64,000 nucleotides of DNA from Anabaena cylindrica PCC 7122 (GTDB lineage: Bacteria; Cyanobacteriota; Cyanobacteriia; Cyanobacteriales; Nostocaceae): assembly GCF_000317695.1 (NCBI RefSeq), contig NC_019771.1, positions 5,880,001 through 5,944,000 of the forward strand, read 5' to 3'. The translations under genes were made by a program, and so were the position numbers. The notes below the pieces were generated by a model, which worked only from the letters and a program-made list of their open reading frames with translations, ran no database searches and was not told where the DNA came from. Of this stretch, positions 16,721-24,218 are shown one piece after another (the first letter of the stretch is position 1; each line of letters starts with the position of its first letter).

Positions 16721-17969
16721 AAAAATTGACTTAGCAATTATTGGTGCTGGACCTCATGCACTGACTTTAGTTGCCCATCTCTTACAAAAACGGCAGACAA
16801 TGAAAGGTAACTTTGCCGTATTTGACCCCAGTGGTACATGGATGAGTGGTTGGAAACAGCAATTTGCGGCTTTGGAAATTCCTCATTTGCGATCGCCCGC
16901 AGTTCATCATCCCCACCCTAACCCCTTCGCTTTACGGAAATTTGCTGAATCTCGTTCTCAGGAACTCTTTCCCCCCTACGATTTACCAGGGACAAAACTA
17001 TTTGCGGATTTTTGCGAGGGTATAATAGCAGAACATCAGTTACAAAATCAAGTTATCCCTTTGGCTGTAACCAGCATTAAACCGTTATTTAATCATTTTC
17101 GTCCTCAATTTCAATTAGGGCTGTCAGATGGACAAAAAGTAACTGCACGGCGGTTAGTGTTGGCAACGGGTAGTGGTAAAATACACATTCCTGATTGGGT
17201 AAACAAGATTCAGTCACTCTATCCTCAAGATAGACTTTGCCATTCTCAAACTGTAGATTTACGTCAATTACAGTTAAAGTCTCAAAGAGTCTTGATTGTT
17301 GGTGGTGGTTTGACAAGTGGACATTTGGCTGTAGGTGCTATTTCTCGTGGTGCAAAAGTTCACTTGATGATGCGACGACAGTTGTCAGAAAAGCTATTTG
17401 ATGCAGCACCGGGTTGGTTAGGCCCAAAATATCTCAAAGGATTTTTTGAGCAAAATTGGCAACAACGCTGGTTAATGATTCAGCAAGCTAGAAATGGTGG
17501 TTCTATCACACCTGCGATAGCGAAGCGCTGCTGCTTTCAGCAGTTCGCTACCCAACTACGCAAAGAAAAGCATCGTGGTAAAATCATAATTGATGAAAAT
17601 TGTCAAGTCATCAAAGCCGAATGGTTGGGTAATAATTGGCTGGTAGAATGTGGTGATGGTAACTTTTACGAGTGTGATTATATCTGGTTAGCCACTGGTA
17701 CTAAATTCGATGTCACCACAGAACCATTATTAAAAGAAATTTTAGCCGCTTACCCCATCCAAATCGTCAACGGTTTACCTGTTTTAGATACGTATCTGCG
17801 TTGGCCTGGTTGTGAATTATTTATCATGGGTGGTTTAGCTGCCTTACAAGTGGGGCCAACAGCAAGGAATTTATCTGGTGCAAGAATGGCTTGTGAAAAA
17901 ATCGTTCCTGCGATCGCTAAACCCAGTGTAGCTTTTTCCCGTAACATCACTGGAATCAAAGCCAGCTAA
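16716..17969 (+). CDS. FAD/NAD(P)-binding oxidoreductase
   Basis: 417 residues. Two dinucleotide folds: FAD motif AIIGAGPHALTLVAHLL (about 7-23) and NAD(P) motif VLIVGGGLTSGHLAVGAISR (about 192-211), with ATGSG and the late LATGTKFD. The plan resembles flavin-dependent monooxygenases of the lysine/ornithine N-hydroxylase kind, so siderophore- or metallophore-like chemistry is possible but unproved. It sits between the two Zur-boxed genes on the same strand. The start lies inside tandem repeats, with no ribosome site seen. A 33-base palindromic repeat (17518-17550) is translated in frame as AKRCCFQQFA. Confidence 0.75.
   Translation: MTKIDLAIIGAGPHALTLVAHLLQKRQTMKGNFAVFDPSGTWMSGWKQQFAALEIPHLRSPAVHHPHPNPFALRKFAESRSQELFPPYDLPGTKLFADFCEGIIAEHQLQNQVIPLAVTSIKPLFNHFRPQFQLGLSDGQKVTARRLVLATGSGKIHIPDWVNKIQSLYPQDRLCHSQTVDLRQLQLKSQRVLIVGGGLTSGHLAVGAISRGAKVHLMMRRQLSEKLFDAAPGWLGPKYLKGFFEQNWQQRWLMIQQARNGGSITPAIAKRCCFQQFATQLRKEKHRGKIIIDENCQVIKAEWLGNNWLVECGDGNFYECDYIWLATGTKFDVTTEPLLKEILAAYPIQIVNGLPVLDTYLRWPGCELFIMGGLAALQVGPTARNLSGARMACEKIVPAIAKPSVAFSRNITGIKAS
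17518..17550. repeat. Palindromic repeat inside a coding region
   Basis: TAGCGAA at 17518 pairs with TTCGCTA at 17544-17550, and CTGCTG with CAGCAG inside. It resembles intergenic GC-rich palindromes elsewhere in the window (16622-16645, 50430-50480) but here lies in frame within the FAD protein gene. Confidence 0.55.
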
Positions 17970-18039
17970 CAGCACTTCAAAATATTTCCCCAAAAATAAA
18001 CTACAACATCAATAACATTTAGAGCTTTTTGCGCTAGAA

Positions 18040-18054
18040 TGATAACGATTCTCA
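18040..18054 (+). promoter_or_regulatory. Zur-like box upstream of the COG0523 gene
   Basis: TGATAACGATTCTCA matches the 7-1-7 palindrome TGATAATNATTATCA at 12 of 14 defined positions. It lies 25-30 bases ahead of the likely start codon and overlaps a possible -10 sequence (ATTATA at 18055-18060 region). Confidence 0.68.
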
Positions 18055-18082
18055 TTATATGTCTCGAATTATTGAACTGATG

Positions 18083-19132
18083 ATGACTCAATTAACAGCA
18101 CCAACTGCAAATATAATTCCTGAAATTCCCAAACAAGGAATGCCAGTAACTATCATCACAGGATTTTTAGGTAGTGGAAAAACCACACTTTTAAATCAAA
18201 TTCTCCAAAATAAACAAGATTTAAAAGTTGCTGTACTTGTGAATGAATTTGGTGATATTAACATTGACAGCCAACTACTAGTTTCTGTAGACCAAGATAT
18301 GGTAGAACTCAGTAATGGCTGTATATGCTGCACCATTAATGATGGTCTAGTTGATGCAGTTTATCGAGTTTTAGAAAGAGAAGAACGCATTGATTATCTA
18401 GTAATTGAAACTACTGGTGTTGCTGATCCACTACCAATAATTTTAACTTTTCTGGGAACAGAACTAAGGGATTTAACAAATGTAGACTCAATTCTCACAG
18501 TAGTAGATGCTGAGACATTTAATGAGAAACATTTTGAAAGTGAAGCAGCTTTACAACAAATTACTTACGGAGATATTATTCTCCTCAATAAAACAGACCT
18601 CGTGACACCAGATAAACTACAAGAAGTAGAACATTTTATCCATGATGTAAAAAATGGAGCGAGAATTTTACATACTCAATATGGAGAAGTTGCTTTACCA
18701 TTAATTTTAGGTGTAGGTTTAACACCAAAAGATGTATATATTTCTGGTGATAAAGAAGATACTCACGCATCTGAACACCATCATCATGATCATGAACACC
18801 ATAAAAATCATGACCATCATCATCATGAACATCACTCTCATCATTTAGAAAATGATGGCTTTGTCTCAATCTCTTTTCAATCTGATAGACCATTTGACGT
18901 TAATAAATTTGAGGATTTTCTCACTGAAGAAATGCCCCAGGACGTATTTCGAGCTAAGGGCATATTATGGTTTAGTGATAGTGATTTACGCCATATTTTT
19001 CAACTGAGTGGGCCTCGTTATAACTTACACGCTGATGAATGGTCTACTTCACCTAAAAATCAAGTAGTTTTCATTGGTAGAAAATTGGATGCTAGGGAAA
19101 TTCACACACAACTTAACAAATGTTTGTTATAA
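18083..19132 (+). CDS. COG0523 (G3E) GTPase, probable zinc metallochaperone
   Basis: 349 residues from the ATG at 18083 (MTQLTAPTANIIPEIP). In-frame ATGs at 18059 and 18080 exist, but 18059 lies 4 bases from the Zur-like box. Walker A GFLGSGKT, switch NEFGDINIDSQLL, the signature GCICCTIND with its CxCC metal motif, and NKTD for guanine specificity. A His-rich stretch of about 29 residues (around 232-260) carries about 17 His. The CobW C-terminal domain follows. This family delivers or allocates metals; the Zur-linked subgroup works under zinc limitation. folE follows 98 bases downstream. Confidence 0.92.
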   Translation: MTQLTAPTANIIPEIPKQGMPVTIITGFLGSGKTTLLNQILQNKQDLKVAVLVNEFGDINIDSQLLVSVDQDMVELSNGCICCTINDGLVDAVYRVLEREERIDYLVIETTGVADPLPIILTFLGTELRDLTNVDSILTVVDAETFNEKHFESEAALQQITYGDIILLNKTDLVTPDKLQEVEHFIHDVKNGARILHTQYGEVALPLILGVGLTPKDVYISGDKEDTHASEHHHHDHEHHKNHDHHHHEHHSHHLENDGFVSISFQSDRPFDVNKFEDFLTEEMPQDVFRAKGILWFSDSDLRHIFQLSGPRYNLHADEWSTSPKNQVVFIGRKLDAREIHTQLNKCLL

Positions 19133-19230
19133 TCAATAAGTGTGAAAAAATAGCTCAAGTTGCTTAATAGTTGTTCAAATGTTTTTAACTATTAACCAAC
19201 GCATAATCTATCTCAATTAAAACAAAGAAA

Positions 19231-19881
19231 ATGACTTTATCGATTCGTCCCGATCTGAATTCTGCTGCTCAGGTAGTGTCATCTTTATCTACTCAGCAAC
19301 AACCAATTGTGACAGAAGCAGAAATGATGCAAGCTGTCAGAACTTTGCTGATTGGACTAGGCGAAAATCCTGACCGGGAAGGGTTAAAAGATACTCCTAA
19401 AAGAGTCGTTAAAGCCTTGCAGTTTCTCACCAAAGGATATAATGAGTCCTTAGATGAACTGTTAAATGGAGCAGTCTTTACAGAAGACGCTGATGAAATG
19501 GTATTAGTCCGGGATATTGATATTTTCAGTTCCTGTGAACATCATATCTTGCCAGTTATTGGCCGCGCTCATGTCGCCTATATTCCTGATGGTAAAGTCA
19601 TTGGTTTATCAAAAATTGCCCGCATTTGTGAAATGTATGCAAGACGTTTACAAGTACAAGAACGGTTAACTTTACAAATTGCTGATGCACTGCAAGGTTT
19701 ACTCAAACCCAAAGGGGTTGCAGTGGTTATAGAAGCAACTCATATGTGTATGGTGATGCGCGGTGTACAAAAACCCGGTTCTTGGACTGTGACTAGTGCA
19801 ATGCGTGGTGTATTCTCAGAAGATGCTCGCACCCGTGAAGAGTTTATGAATTTGATTCGACACAATCCTAATTTTCACTAA
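19231..19881 (+). CDS. folE: GTP cyclohydrolase I (FolE, type IA)
   Basis: 216 residues. It converts GTP to dihydroneopterin triphosphate, the first step to folate and pterins. The zinc ligands of the classical enzyme are all present: C102 and H105 (SSCEHHILPV) and C173 (HMCMVMRG). Other conserved segments are ENPDREGLKDTPKRV and IGLSKIARICEMYARRLQVQERL. It lies 98 bases downstream of the COG0523 gene on the same strand, with no clear separate Zur box, so co-transcription is plausible. Whether it is the only folE of the genome or a zinc-response paralog cannot be told here. Confidence 0.95.
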   Translation: MTLSIRPDLNSAAQVVSSLSTQQQPIVTEAEMMQAVRTLLIGLGENPDREGLKDTPKRVVKALQFLTKGYNESLDELLNGAVFTEDADEMVLVRDIDIFSSCEHHILPVIGRAHVAYIPDGKVIGLSKIARICEMYARRLQVQERLTLQIADALQGLLKPKGVAVVIEATHMCMVMRGVQKPGSWTVTSAMRGVFSEDARTREEFMNLIRHNPNFH

Positions 19882-19981
19882 AAGCCTTGGCTGGATGCAA
19901 ATGTAAATTTAGGTGTACTATGTAGAAATAGGAAATTTCTTATCTCTACATTATTGATTTTTTAATTAGGTTAATGGAAAT

Positions 19982-20083
19982 TATAGCGGCACTTGGATGA
20001 GATACATTATAGCCCCCTCATCGCTTGCGGGGAGGGGGTTGGGGGTGGGGTTTTTGTATCTCATTCAACCGAGAAACGCTATA
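19982..20083. repeat. MITE-like element, TATAGC family
   Basis: 102 bases, starting TATAGCGGCACTTGG and ending CCGAGAAACGCTATA; GATGAGATAC and GTATCTCATT also pair inside. GC-rich centre. A relative of the 15131-15249 element. Confidence 0.65.
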
Positions 20084-20196
20084 TTCCTACTAAATTTTAA
20101 TTTAGATATATGGATTTGAAAAATATTCTGGCTCCGTTCGACTGACGCTCACGGTGAAACCTAACTCTTGACTTATTGTATTTTTATGATCTGATT

Positions 20197-20970
20197 ATGA
20201 CTATACCAAGTATTACTGTCGTCGCTGGATTATCTGGATCTGGAAAAACCAACTGGATTTATCAACAAATTCGAGATATTAAATCTGTTGATAAATTAAT
20301 TTATTTTAGTCCTGGGACAGGGAATGTTATTGTTGACCAAACTCGCATAGCTACCGATTTTCCTGGTATTCAAGTTTTTGGCGATGGTCAAGAAATTGAA
20401 TTTTTTCATCAACTACCCAAAGCAGATGCGGTTTATGTCGAATTGGGTTTTTATCTAGAATTAAAATCAATAGTTTCAGGATTAGACAATCTAACTTACC
20501 GTGCTGTAGCAGTCTTACCACCAAATACCAAAAACACTGAATACAATTCTTGGGCTGAAGAAATTGTCTATGGCGCACCAGCCCAAACTATGACAGTAGA
20601 AAACCTCTGGCGGGTAGCTACGACCGGTCAAGTTATTGATGAAAACAGTTTAGAGGAATTTTGGTATGAAATAACTCATGGTGCTTATGGTGTAGTTAGC
20701 CGTGCTAAGGGCATTTTTGATGTCAATGATGGACGTTCTCTTTATTGTAATTTTGTTGCTGGTGTTCCCCAAACCGATTTTCTAGAATTAGATTTACCAC
20801 GCTGTTTAGAAGGTAGACCTCAGCGGTTTAGTGGTATTGAAGTAGTGGGGAAAAATTTAGATGAACCATCTTTAAAACAAACATTATCAGATTGCTGTTT
20901 ATCTGATTCTCTGATTGTGCAGTATCAACAACAGGTAAAAGAAATTTTATTAGCGGAGCAACAAGGGTGA
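20197..20970 (+). CDS. CobW/COG0523-like P-loop protein lacking the CxCC motif
   Basis: 257 residues from the ATG at 20197 (MTIPSITVVAGLSGSGKTN). The P-loop GLSGSGKT is at 11-18. The C-terminal part (about 150-235: GVVSRAKGIFDVNDGRSLYC, then FSGIEVVGKNLDEPSLKQTL) resembles the CobW C-terminal domain. Missing are the CxCC metal signature, a clear NKxD guanine motif and roughly 70 residues of the normal GTPase. It may be a regulatory or partner version of the full COG0523 protein upstream. The stop overlaps the GTG start of the next gene by 4 bases, so the two are translationally coupled. Confidence 0.7.
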   Translation: MTIPSITVVAGLSGSGKTNWIYQQIRDIKSVDKLIYFSPGTGNVIVDQTRIATDFPGIQVFGDGQEIEFFHQLPKADAVYVELGFYLELKSIVSGLDNLTYRAVAVLPPNTKNTEYNSWAEEIVYGAPAQTMTVENLWRVATTGQVIDENSLEEFWYEITHGAYGVVSRAKGIFDVNDGRSLYCNFVAGVPQTDFLELDLPRCLEGRPQRFSGIEVVGKNLDEPSLKQTLSDCCLSDSLIVQYQQQVKEILLAEQQG

Positions 20971-21776
20971 AAATAGCTGTTATTTCATGTATTCATGGTA
21001 ATTTTGAAGCATTAGATGCTGTCTTGTTAGATATTGACCAGCAAAAAGCTGAAAAAATCTTTTGTGTTGGTGATTTGGTGGGATATGGCCCCCATCCTAA
21101 CGCTGTCGTTAGCCAAATTCGCTCTTTAGATATTCCTACTTGTGTCGGTTGCTGGGATGAAGATATTGTGGAAGGTTTGAATGCTTGTGATTGTAGTTAT
21201 CCCTCATTATTAGCCGAGAAAAGAGGAATAGAAGCTCACCAATGGACAAATAAGGAAATTCATTCAGAAAACCGTGAATTTTTAGCTAATTTACCCTACA
21301 GTTTCCAGGAAGGAAATTTAGCTTTTGTTCACGGTAGTCCCCATAGTAATCATGAGTATTTGTTACCTGAACTTGATGCTTTTGTCGCTTTAGAAAGGGT
21401 GCTTGCGACAGGTGCAGATGTGTTGTTTTGCGGTCATACTCATGTTCCTTATTCCCGGAATCTTGATGCTGGTCAGTTACAGGTGCGGGTTGATAGTAAA
21501 GAAGAATCACGGGATATTAGATTTACATCTCCTCTCAAACAAATTGTGAATGTTGGTTCTGTAGGAGAACCTCGACATGGTAGACCAAATGCGACTTATG
21601 TGATTTACGATACTGATAGTCAAGCTGTGACTTTGCAAGAAGTTGTTTATGATTATCAAAAAACTTGTGCAGCAATTATTGAGAAGGGATTACCAAAAAT
21701 TTTTGCTTGGCGTTTGGCGCATGGGTTGGAGTTTGCAGAACGGGCTGATGATCCAACTCATGTTTGCACAAAGTAA
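20967..21776 (+). CDS. Metallophosphoesterase-like protein with Cys-substituted metal site
   Basis: 269 residues, GTG start overlapping the previous stop (GTGA). The calcineurin-like phosphoesterase plan is clear: ISCIHGN (7-12), GDLVGYGPHPN (35-45), GCWDED (61-66), HGSPHSN (122-128), CGHTHVP (155-161) and NVGSVGEPR. However, the usual first Asp is Cys8 (normally SDIHGN), and the usual GNHD reads GCWD, with Cys62 for Asn and Trp63 for the catalytic His. H10, D36, H122, H157 and H159 remain. It may bind a different metal, perhaps zinc, or have changed activity. Genome context is zinc-related. Confidence 0.75.
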   Translation: MKIAVISCIHGNFEALDAVLLDIDQQKAEKIFCVGDLVGYGPHPNAVVSQIRSLDIPTCVGCWDEDIVEGLNACDCSYPSLLAEKRGIEAHQWTNKEIHSENREFLANLPYSFQEGNLAFVHGSPHSNHEYLLPELDAFVALERVLATGADVLFCGHTHVPYSRNLDAGQLQVRVDSKEESRDIRFTSPLKQIVNVGSVGEPRHGRPNATYVIYDTDSQAVTLQEVVYDYQKTCAAIIEKGLPKIFAWRLAHGLEFAERADDPTHVCTK

Positions 21777-21817
21777 AGGGATTGGGGACGGGGAATATGA
21801 ATACTCATTACCAATTT

Positions 21818-21850
21818 AAAATCTAAAATCTAAAATCTAAAATCTAAAAT
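21818..21850. repeat. Heptanucleotide tandem repeat
   Basis: Between four and five copies of AAAATCT immediately before the start of the next gene; typical of cyanobacterial short tandem repeats. Confidence 0.8.
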
Positions 21851-21855
21851 TGACT

Positions 21856-22569
21856 ATGTGGGCTATTTTGAGTGGAATTGAAGGGAATTTGGCGGCTTAT
21901 GAAGCTGTGATGGCAGATATTAAGCGCCAACGTTATTTAGAGGCTTTGTATATTTTGGGTGATTTAGTTGGCCCAAGAAGGGAATCTGAGGCGCTGGTGG
22001 AAAGGGTGAAGTCACCTTTGCAGGGTGAGTTAGAACCGATGATTTGTAAGGGTTGGTGGGAGGAACAGTGTTTGATTTTGCATGGTTTGGGGGCGACTGG
22101 GGAAGCGCCTGATTTATTGGCGAAATATGGAGGGGATACGGTGAAGATGTTGTGGGAGAGTGTTTCTCGTCAGACTGTGGAGTGGGTGCGATCGCTTGAT
22201 TTTGGTTTTTTTGAGTTGGATTGTTTGCTAATTCACGGTTCTACGATAGATGTCAGTGAAGAACTTACCCCAGAAACTCCTCCTATCCAAATGCTAGATA
22301 AACTAGCGCGGATGCAAGCGAATAATTTATTTTGCGGTCGTTCTGGTTTAACTTTTCAGTATCAACTACAAACTGGTTCTATTACCAGTGGAATTATCAC
22401 CCTTGATCACCAAGTATCTCCGCAAACAACTACTGTTACACCACGTCAAGTAGTTGGGGTGGGAAATGTGGGACGCACTCCCGGTCAAGCTACCTATACT
22501 CTCTACAATCCTGGTACAAATCAAGTGGAATTTAAATCTGTGTATTACAACAATGATGATAAAAAATAA
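21856..22569 (+). CDS. Degenerate metallophosphoesterase-like protein
   Basis: 237 residues from the ATG at 21856 (MWAILSGIEGN). It follows the outline of its upstream neighbour (GDLVGP, then KGWWEEQ, LLIHGST, FCGRSGLTFQ, GVGNVGRTPGQATYTL) but has lost most metal ligands: SGIEGN for SDIHGN, GWWE for GNHD and GRSG for GHTH. It is probably a catalytically dead paralog, possibly a partner of the 20967 product. The 79-base gap between them is mostly heptamer repeat. No signal peptide or membrane segment. Confidence 0.68.
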   Translation: MWAILSGIEGNLAAYEAVMADIKRQRYLEALYILGDLVGPRRESEALVERVKSPLQGELEPMICKGWWEEQCLILHGLGATGEAPDLLAKYGGDTVKMLWESVSRQTVEWVRSLDFGFFELDCLLIHGSTIDVSEELTPETPPIQMLDKLARMQANNLFCGRSGLTFQYQLQTGSITSGIITLDHQVSPQTTTVTPRQVVGVGNVGRTPGQATYTLYNPGTNQVEFKSVYYNNDDKK

Positions 22570-22963
22570 CCAACAAAGCCAATAATTGCTAACTTATACT
22601 GATTTTTTAGCAGTTAGTGATAAAAATCAGATATTTAGTTCTTGTGTAAAATACAATCATACTACTCAATATTCCAGATTAAATAACTTAGTTATAATTG
22701 GGTAGTTTGTATAATTAATTTGTAATTAAATCTACATCAAAAAAATGATTTAGAAAAAATAAAATCTGTTTACAAGTATCTTTAATAATATCGAAAATTC
22801 CAGGTTAATTAAAATACTATTTTTAGGCAAAAACGTAATCTTAAAGTAATATATTTAAACCAGTCGTAAGACAGATGAGAGATAATATAAAAATATTTAA
22901 ATTAACGATTAAGAAACAAAGGGCGTTACAAATTAAGGGTGCAAATGCCCCAATCACCAAAAT
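22570..22963. other. AT-rich gap without a visible gene
   Basis: About 390 bases, very AT-rich, no open frame of note on either strand, no tRNA-like fold recognised. Nothing supportable is seen apart from the hairpin and MITE that follow. Confidence 0.5.
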
Positions 22964-23001
22964 AAAAAACACAGAGTAACAAGCATAGTGTTAACTCTGT
23001 G
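22964..23001 (-). terminator. Displaced terminator of radC
   Basis: On the minus strand CACAGAGTTAAC pairs imperfectly with GTTACTCTGTG and runs into TTTTTTATTTT. It is a good rho-independent terminator, but 195 bases beyond the radC stop, with a MITE in between. Confidence 0.65.
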
Positions 23002-23064
23002 CTTATCTATTTCCCGCTATTGAGAATAACAGATTTGCTTGTCGCCCCCTCAACAGGAAAACAA

Positions 23065-23176
23065 TATATAGGACTCCTATTTGATTTTTGAACAAACTCA
23101 GTACACCATATATTCCCTATTCCCTATTCCCTACCTCCACGAGTAAATTTAGGAATCAAACCGGATTCCTATATAT
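23065..23176. repeat. MITE-like element with TATAGGA ends
   Basis: 112 bases with imperfect 20-bp inverted ends (TATAGGACTCCTATTTGATT against its partner ending at about 23175, 17 of 20 pairing). Inside are three tandem ATTCCCT heptamers (23112-23132). It lies between the radC stop and its likely terminator. Confidence 0.6.
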
Positions 23177-23194
23177 TTGATAGCGGTAGTTAAT

Positions 23195-23926
23195 TCAATC
23201 TACCTGGGGTAAATGATCCCACAAAGTTGTAGTTTCTCGTAAACTCTGATGAGTGCCATTACCTAAAATCAAATGGTCTAATAACGGAATACTTAAAAGT
23301 TCTGCCCCTGCTAATAATTGTCGTGTTAATTCTATATCTGCTTCACTCGGTTCTAAATTACCAGAAGGGTGATTATGGGCAACTATTACCCGCGTTGCAC
23401 CATGACGGATCACTTCCCGAAAAATATCACGGGGAGAAGCTAAGGTTTCAGTCGCAGTTCCAATAGTAATTACCTTAGTTCCCAAAAACTTATTTTTCAC
23501 ATCTAAAAGTAGTACTGCAAAACGTTCTTGACTCTGCCACATCAAATCTTGACTAAGCGTGGCAGCCGCAGCCAGTGGGCTATCTATGACTGTGCCATCT
23601 GAAGGACGGCATAAAAAAGCACGTTTGCCTAATTCAATGGCTGCGAGAATAGTTGTTGCTTTTGCAGGGCCAATTCCGGGAATTGCCATCAATTCAGCCG
23701 GGGTAATTTCCCTTAAAGCTGCCAAAGGATCACGCTGATGTTTGCTTAATTCATGTAATATATGTTGCCCCAAACCGACTGCGGAGAGTTTACCCGGCCC
23801 TTGTCCAGTAGCCAGCAGAATGGCAATTAACTCAGCAGTAGCTAAGATTTTCGGGCCATGTGTCATTAATCGCTCACGGGGACGCTCATTTTCTGGTAAG
23901 TCGGCGATTCTGAGGCAATATGTCAT
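23195..23926 (-). CDS. radC: RadC / JAB-domain DNA repair protein
   Basis: 243 residues. A helix-hairpin-helix part (ELMAIPGIGPAKATTILAAI, about 80-100) is followed by the JAMM metalloprotease-like domain with VIVAHNHPSGNLEPSEAD (about 190-207), a complete HxH-x7-SxxD zinc site. The family was named for DNA repair, but its true activity remains uncertain. Length is normal. ATG at 23926; no clear ribosome site. Monocistronic. Confidence 0.93.
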   Translation of the reverse strand: MTYCLRIADLPENERPRERLMTHGPKILATAELIAILLATGQGPGKLSAVGLGQHILHELSKHQRDPLAALREITPAELMAIPGIGPAKATTILAAIELGKRAFLCRPSDGTVIDSPLAAAATLSQDLMWQSQERFAVLLLDVKNKFLGTKVITIGTATETLASPRDIFREVIRHGATRVIVAHNHPSGNLEPSEADIELTRQLLAGAELLSIPLLDHLILGNGTHQSLRETTTLWDHLPQVD

Positions 23927-24218
23927 ATAAAAATAAGGGGAATATGCACCACAGACGAAACTATTTCTATTTATCCCTTTTTTAAGCTACAAATTATCTC
24001 TATTGGCAAAAATCTTTAATTTTCAAAACTTACATAGGGTTTCCCAAATTTTGCCTTACAGCTATGCTGGGGAAGCAAGCTATGGGTAGGGTCTTTTCAG
24101 AGAAATCCCGTTATTCATACAGCGGATTACAGATCAATGAGGTACAGAATCTAAATTCAAAGCCAGTTTTAATCCTGATTCTTGATTTCTGACTCCTAAA
24201 TTCTGCTGTATTTTGTAT

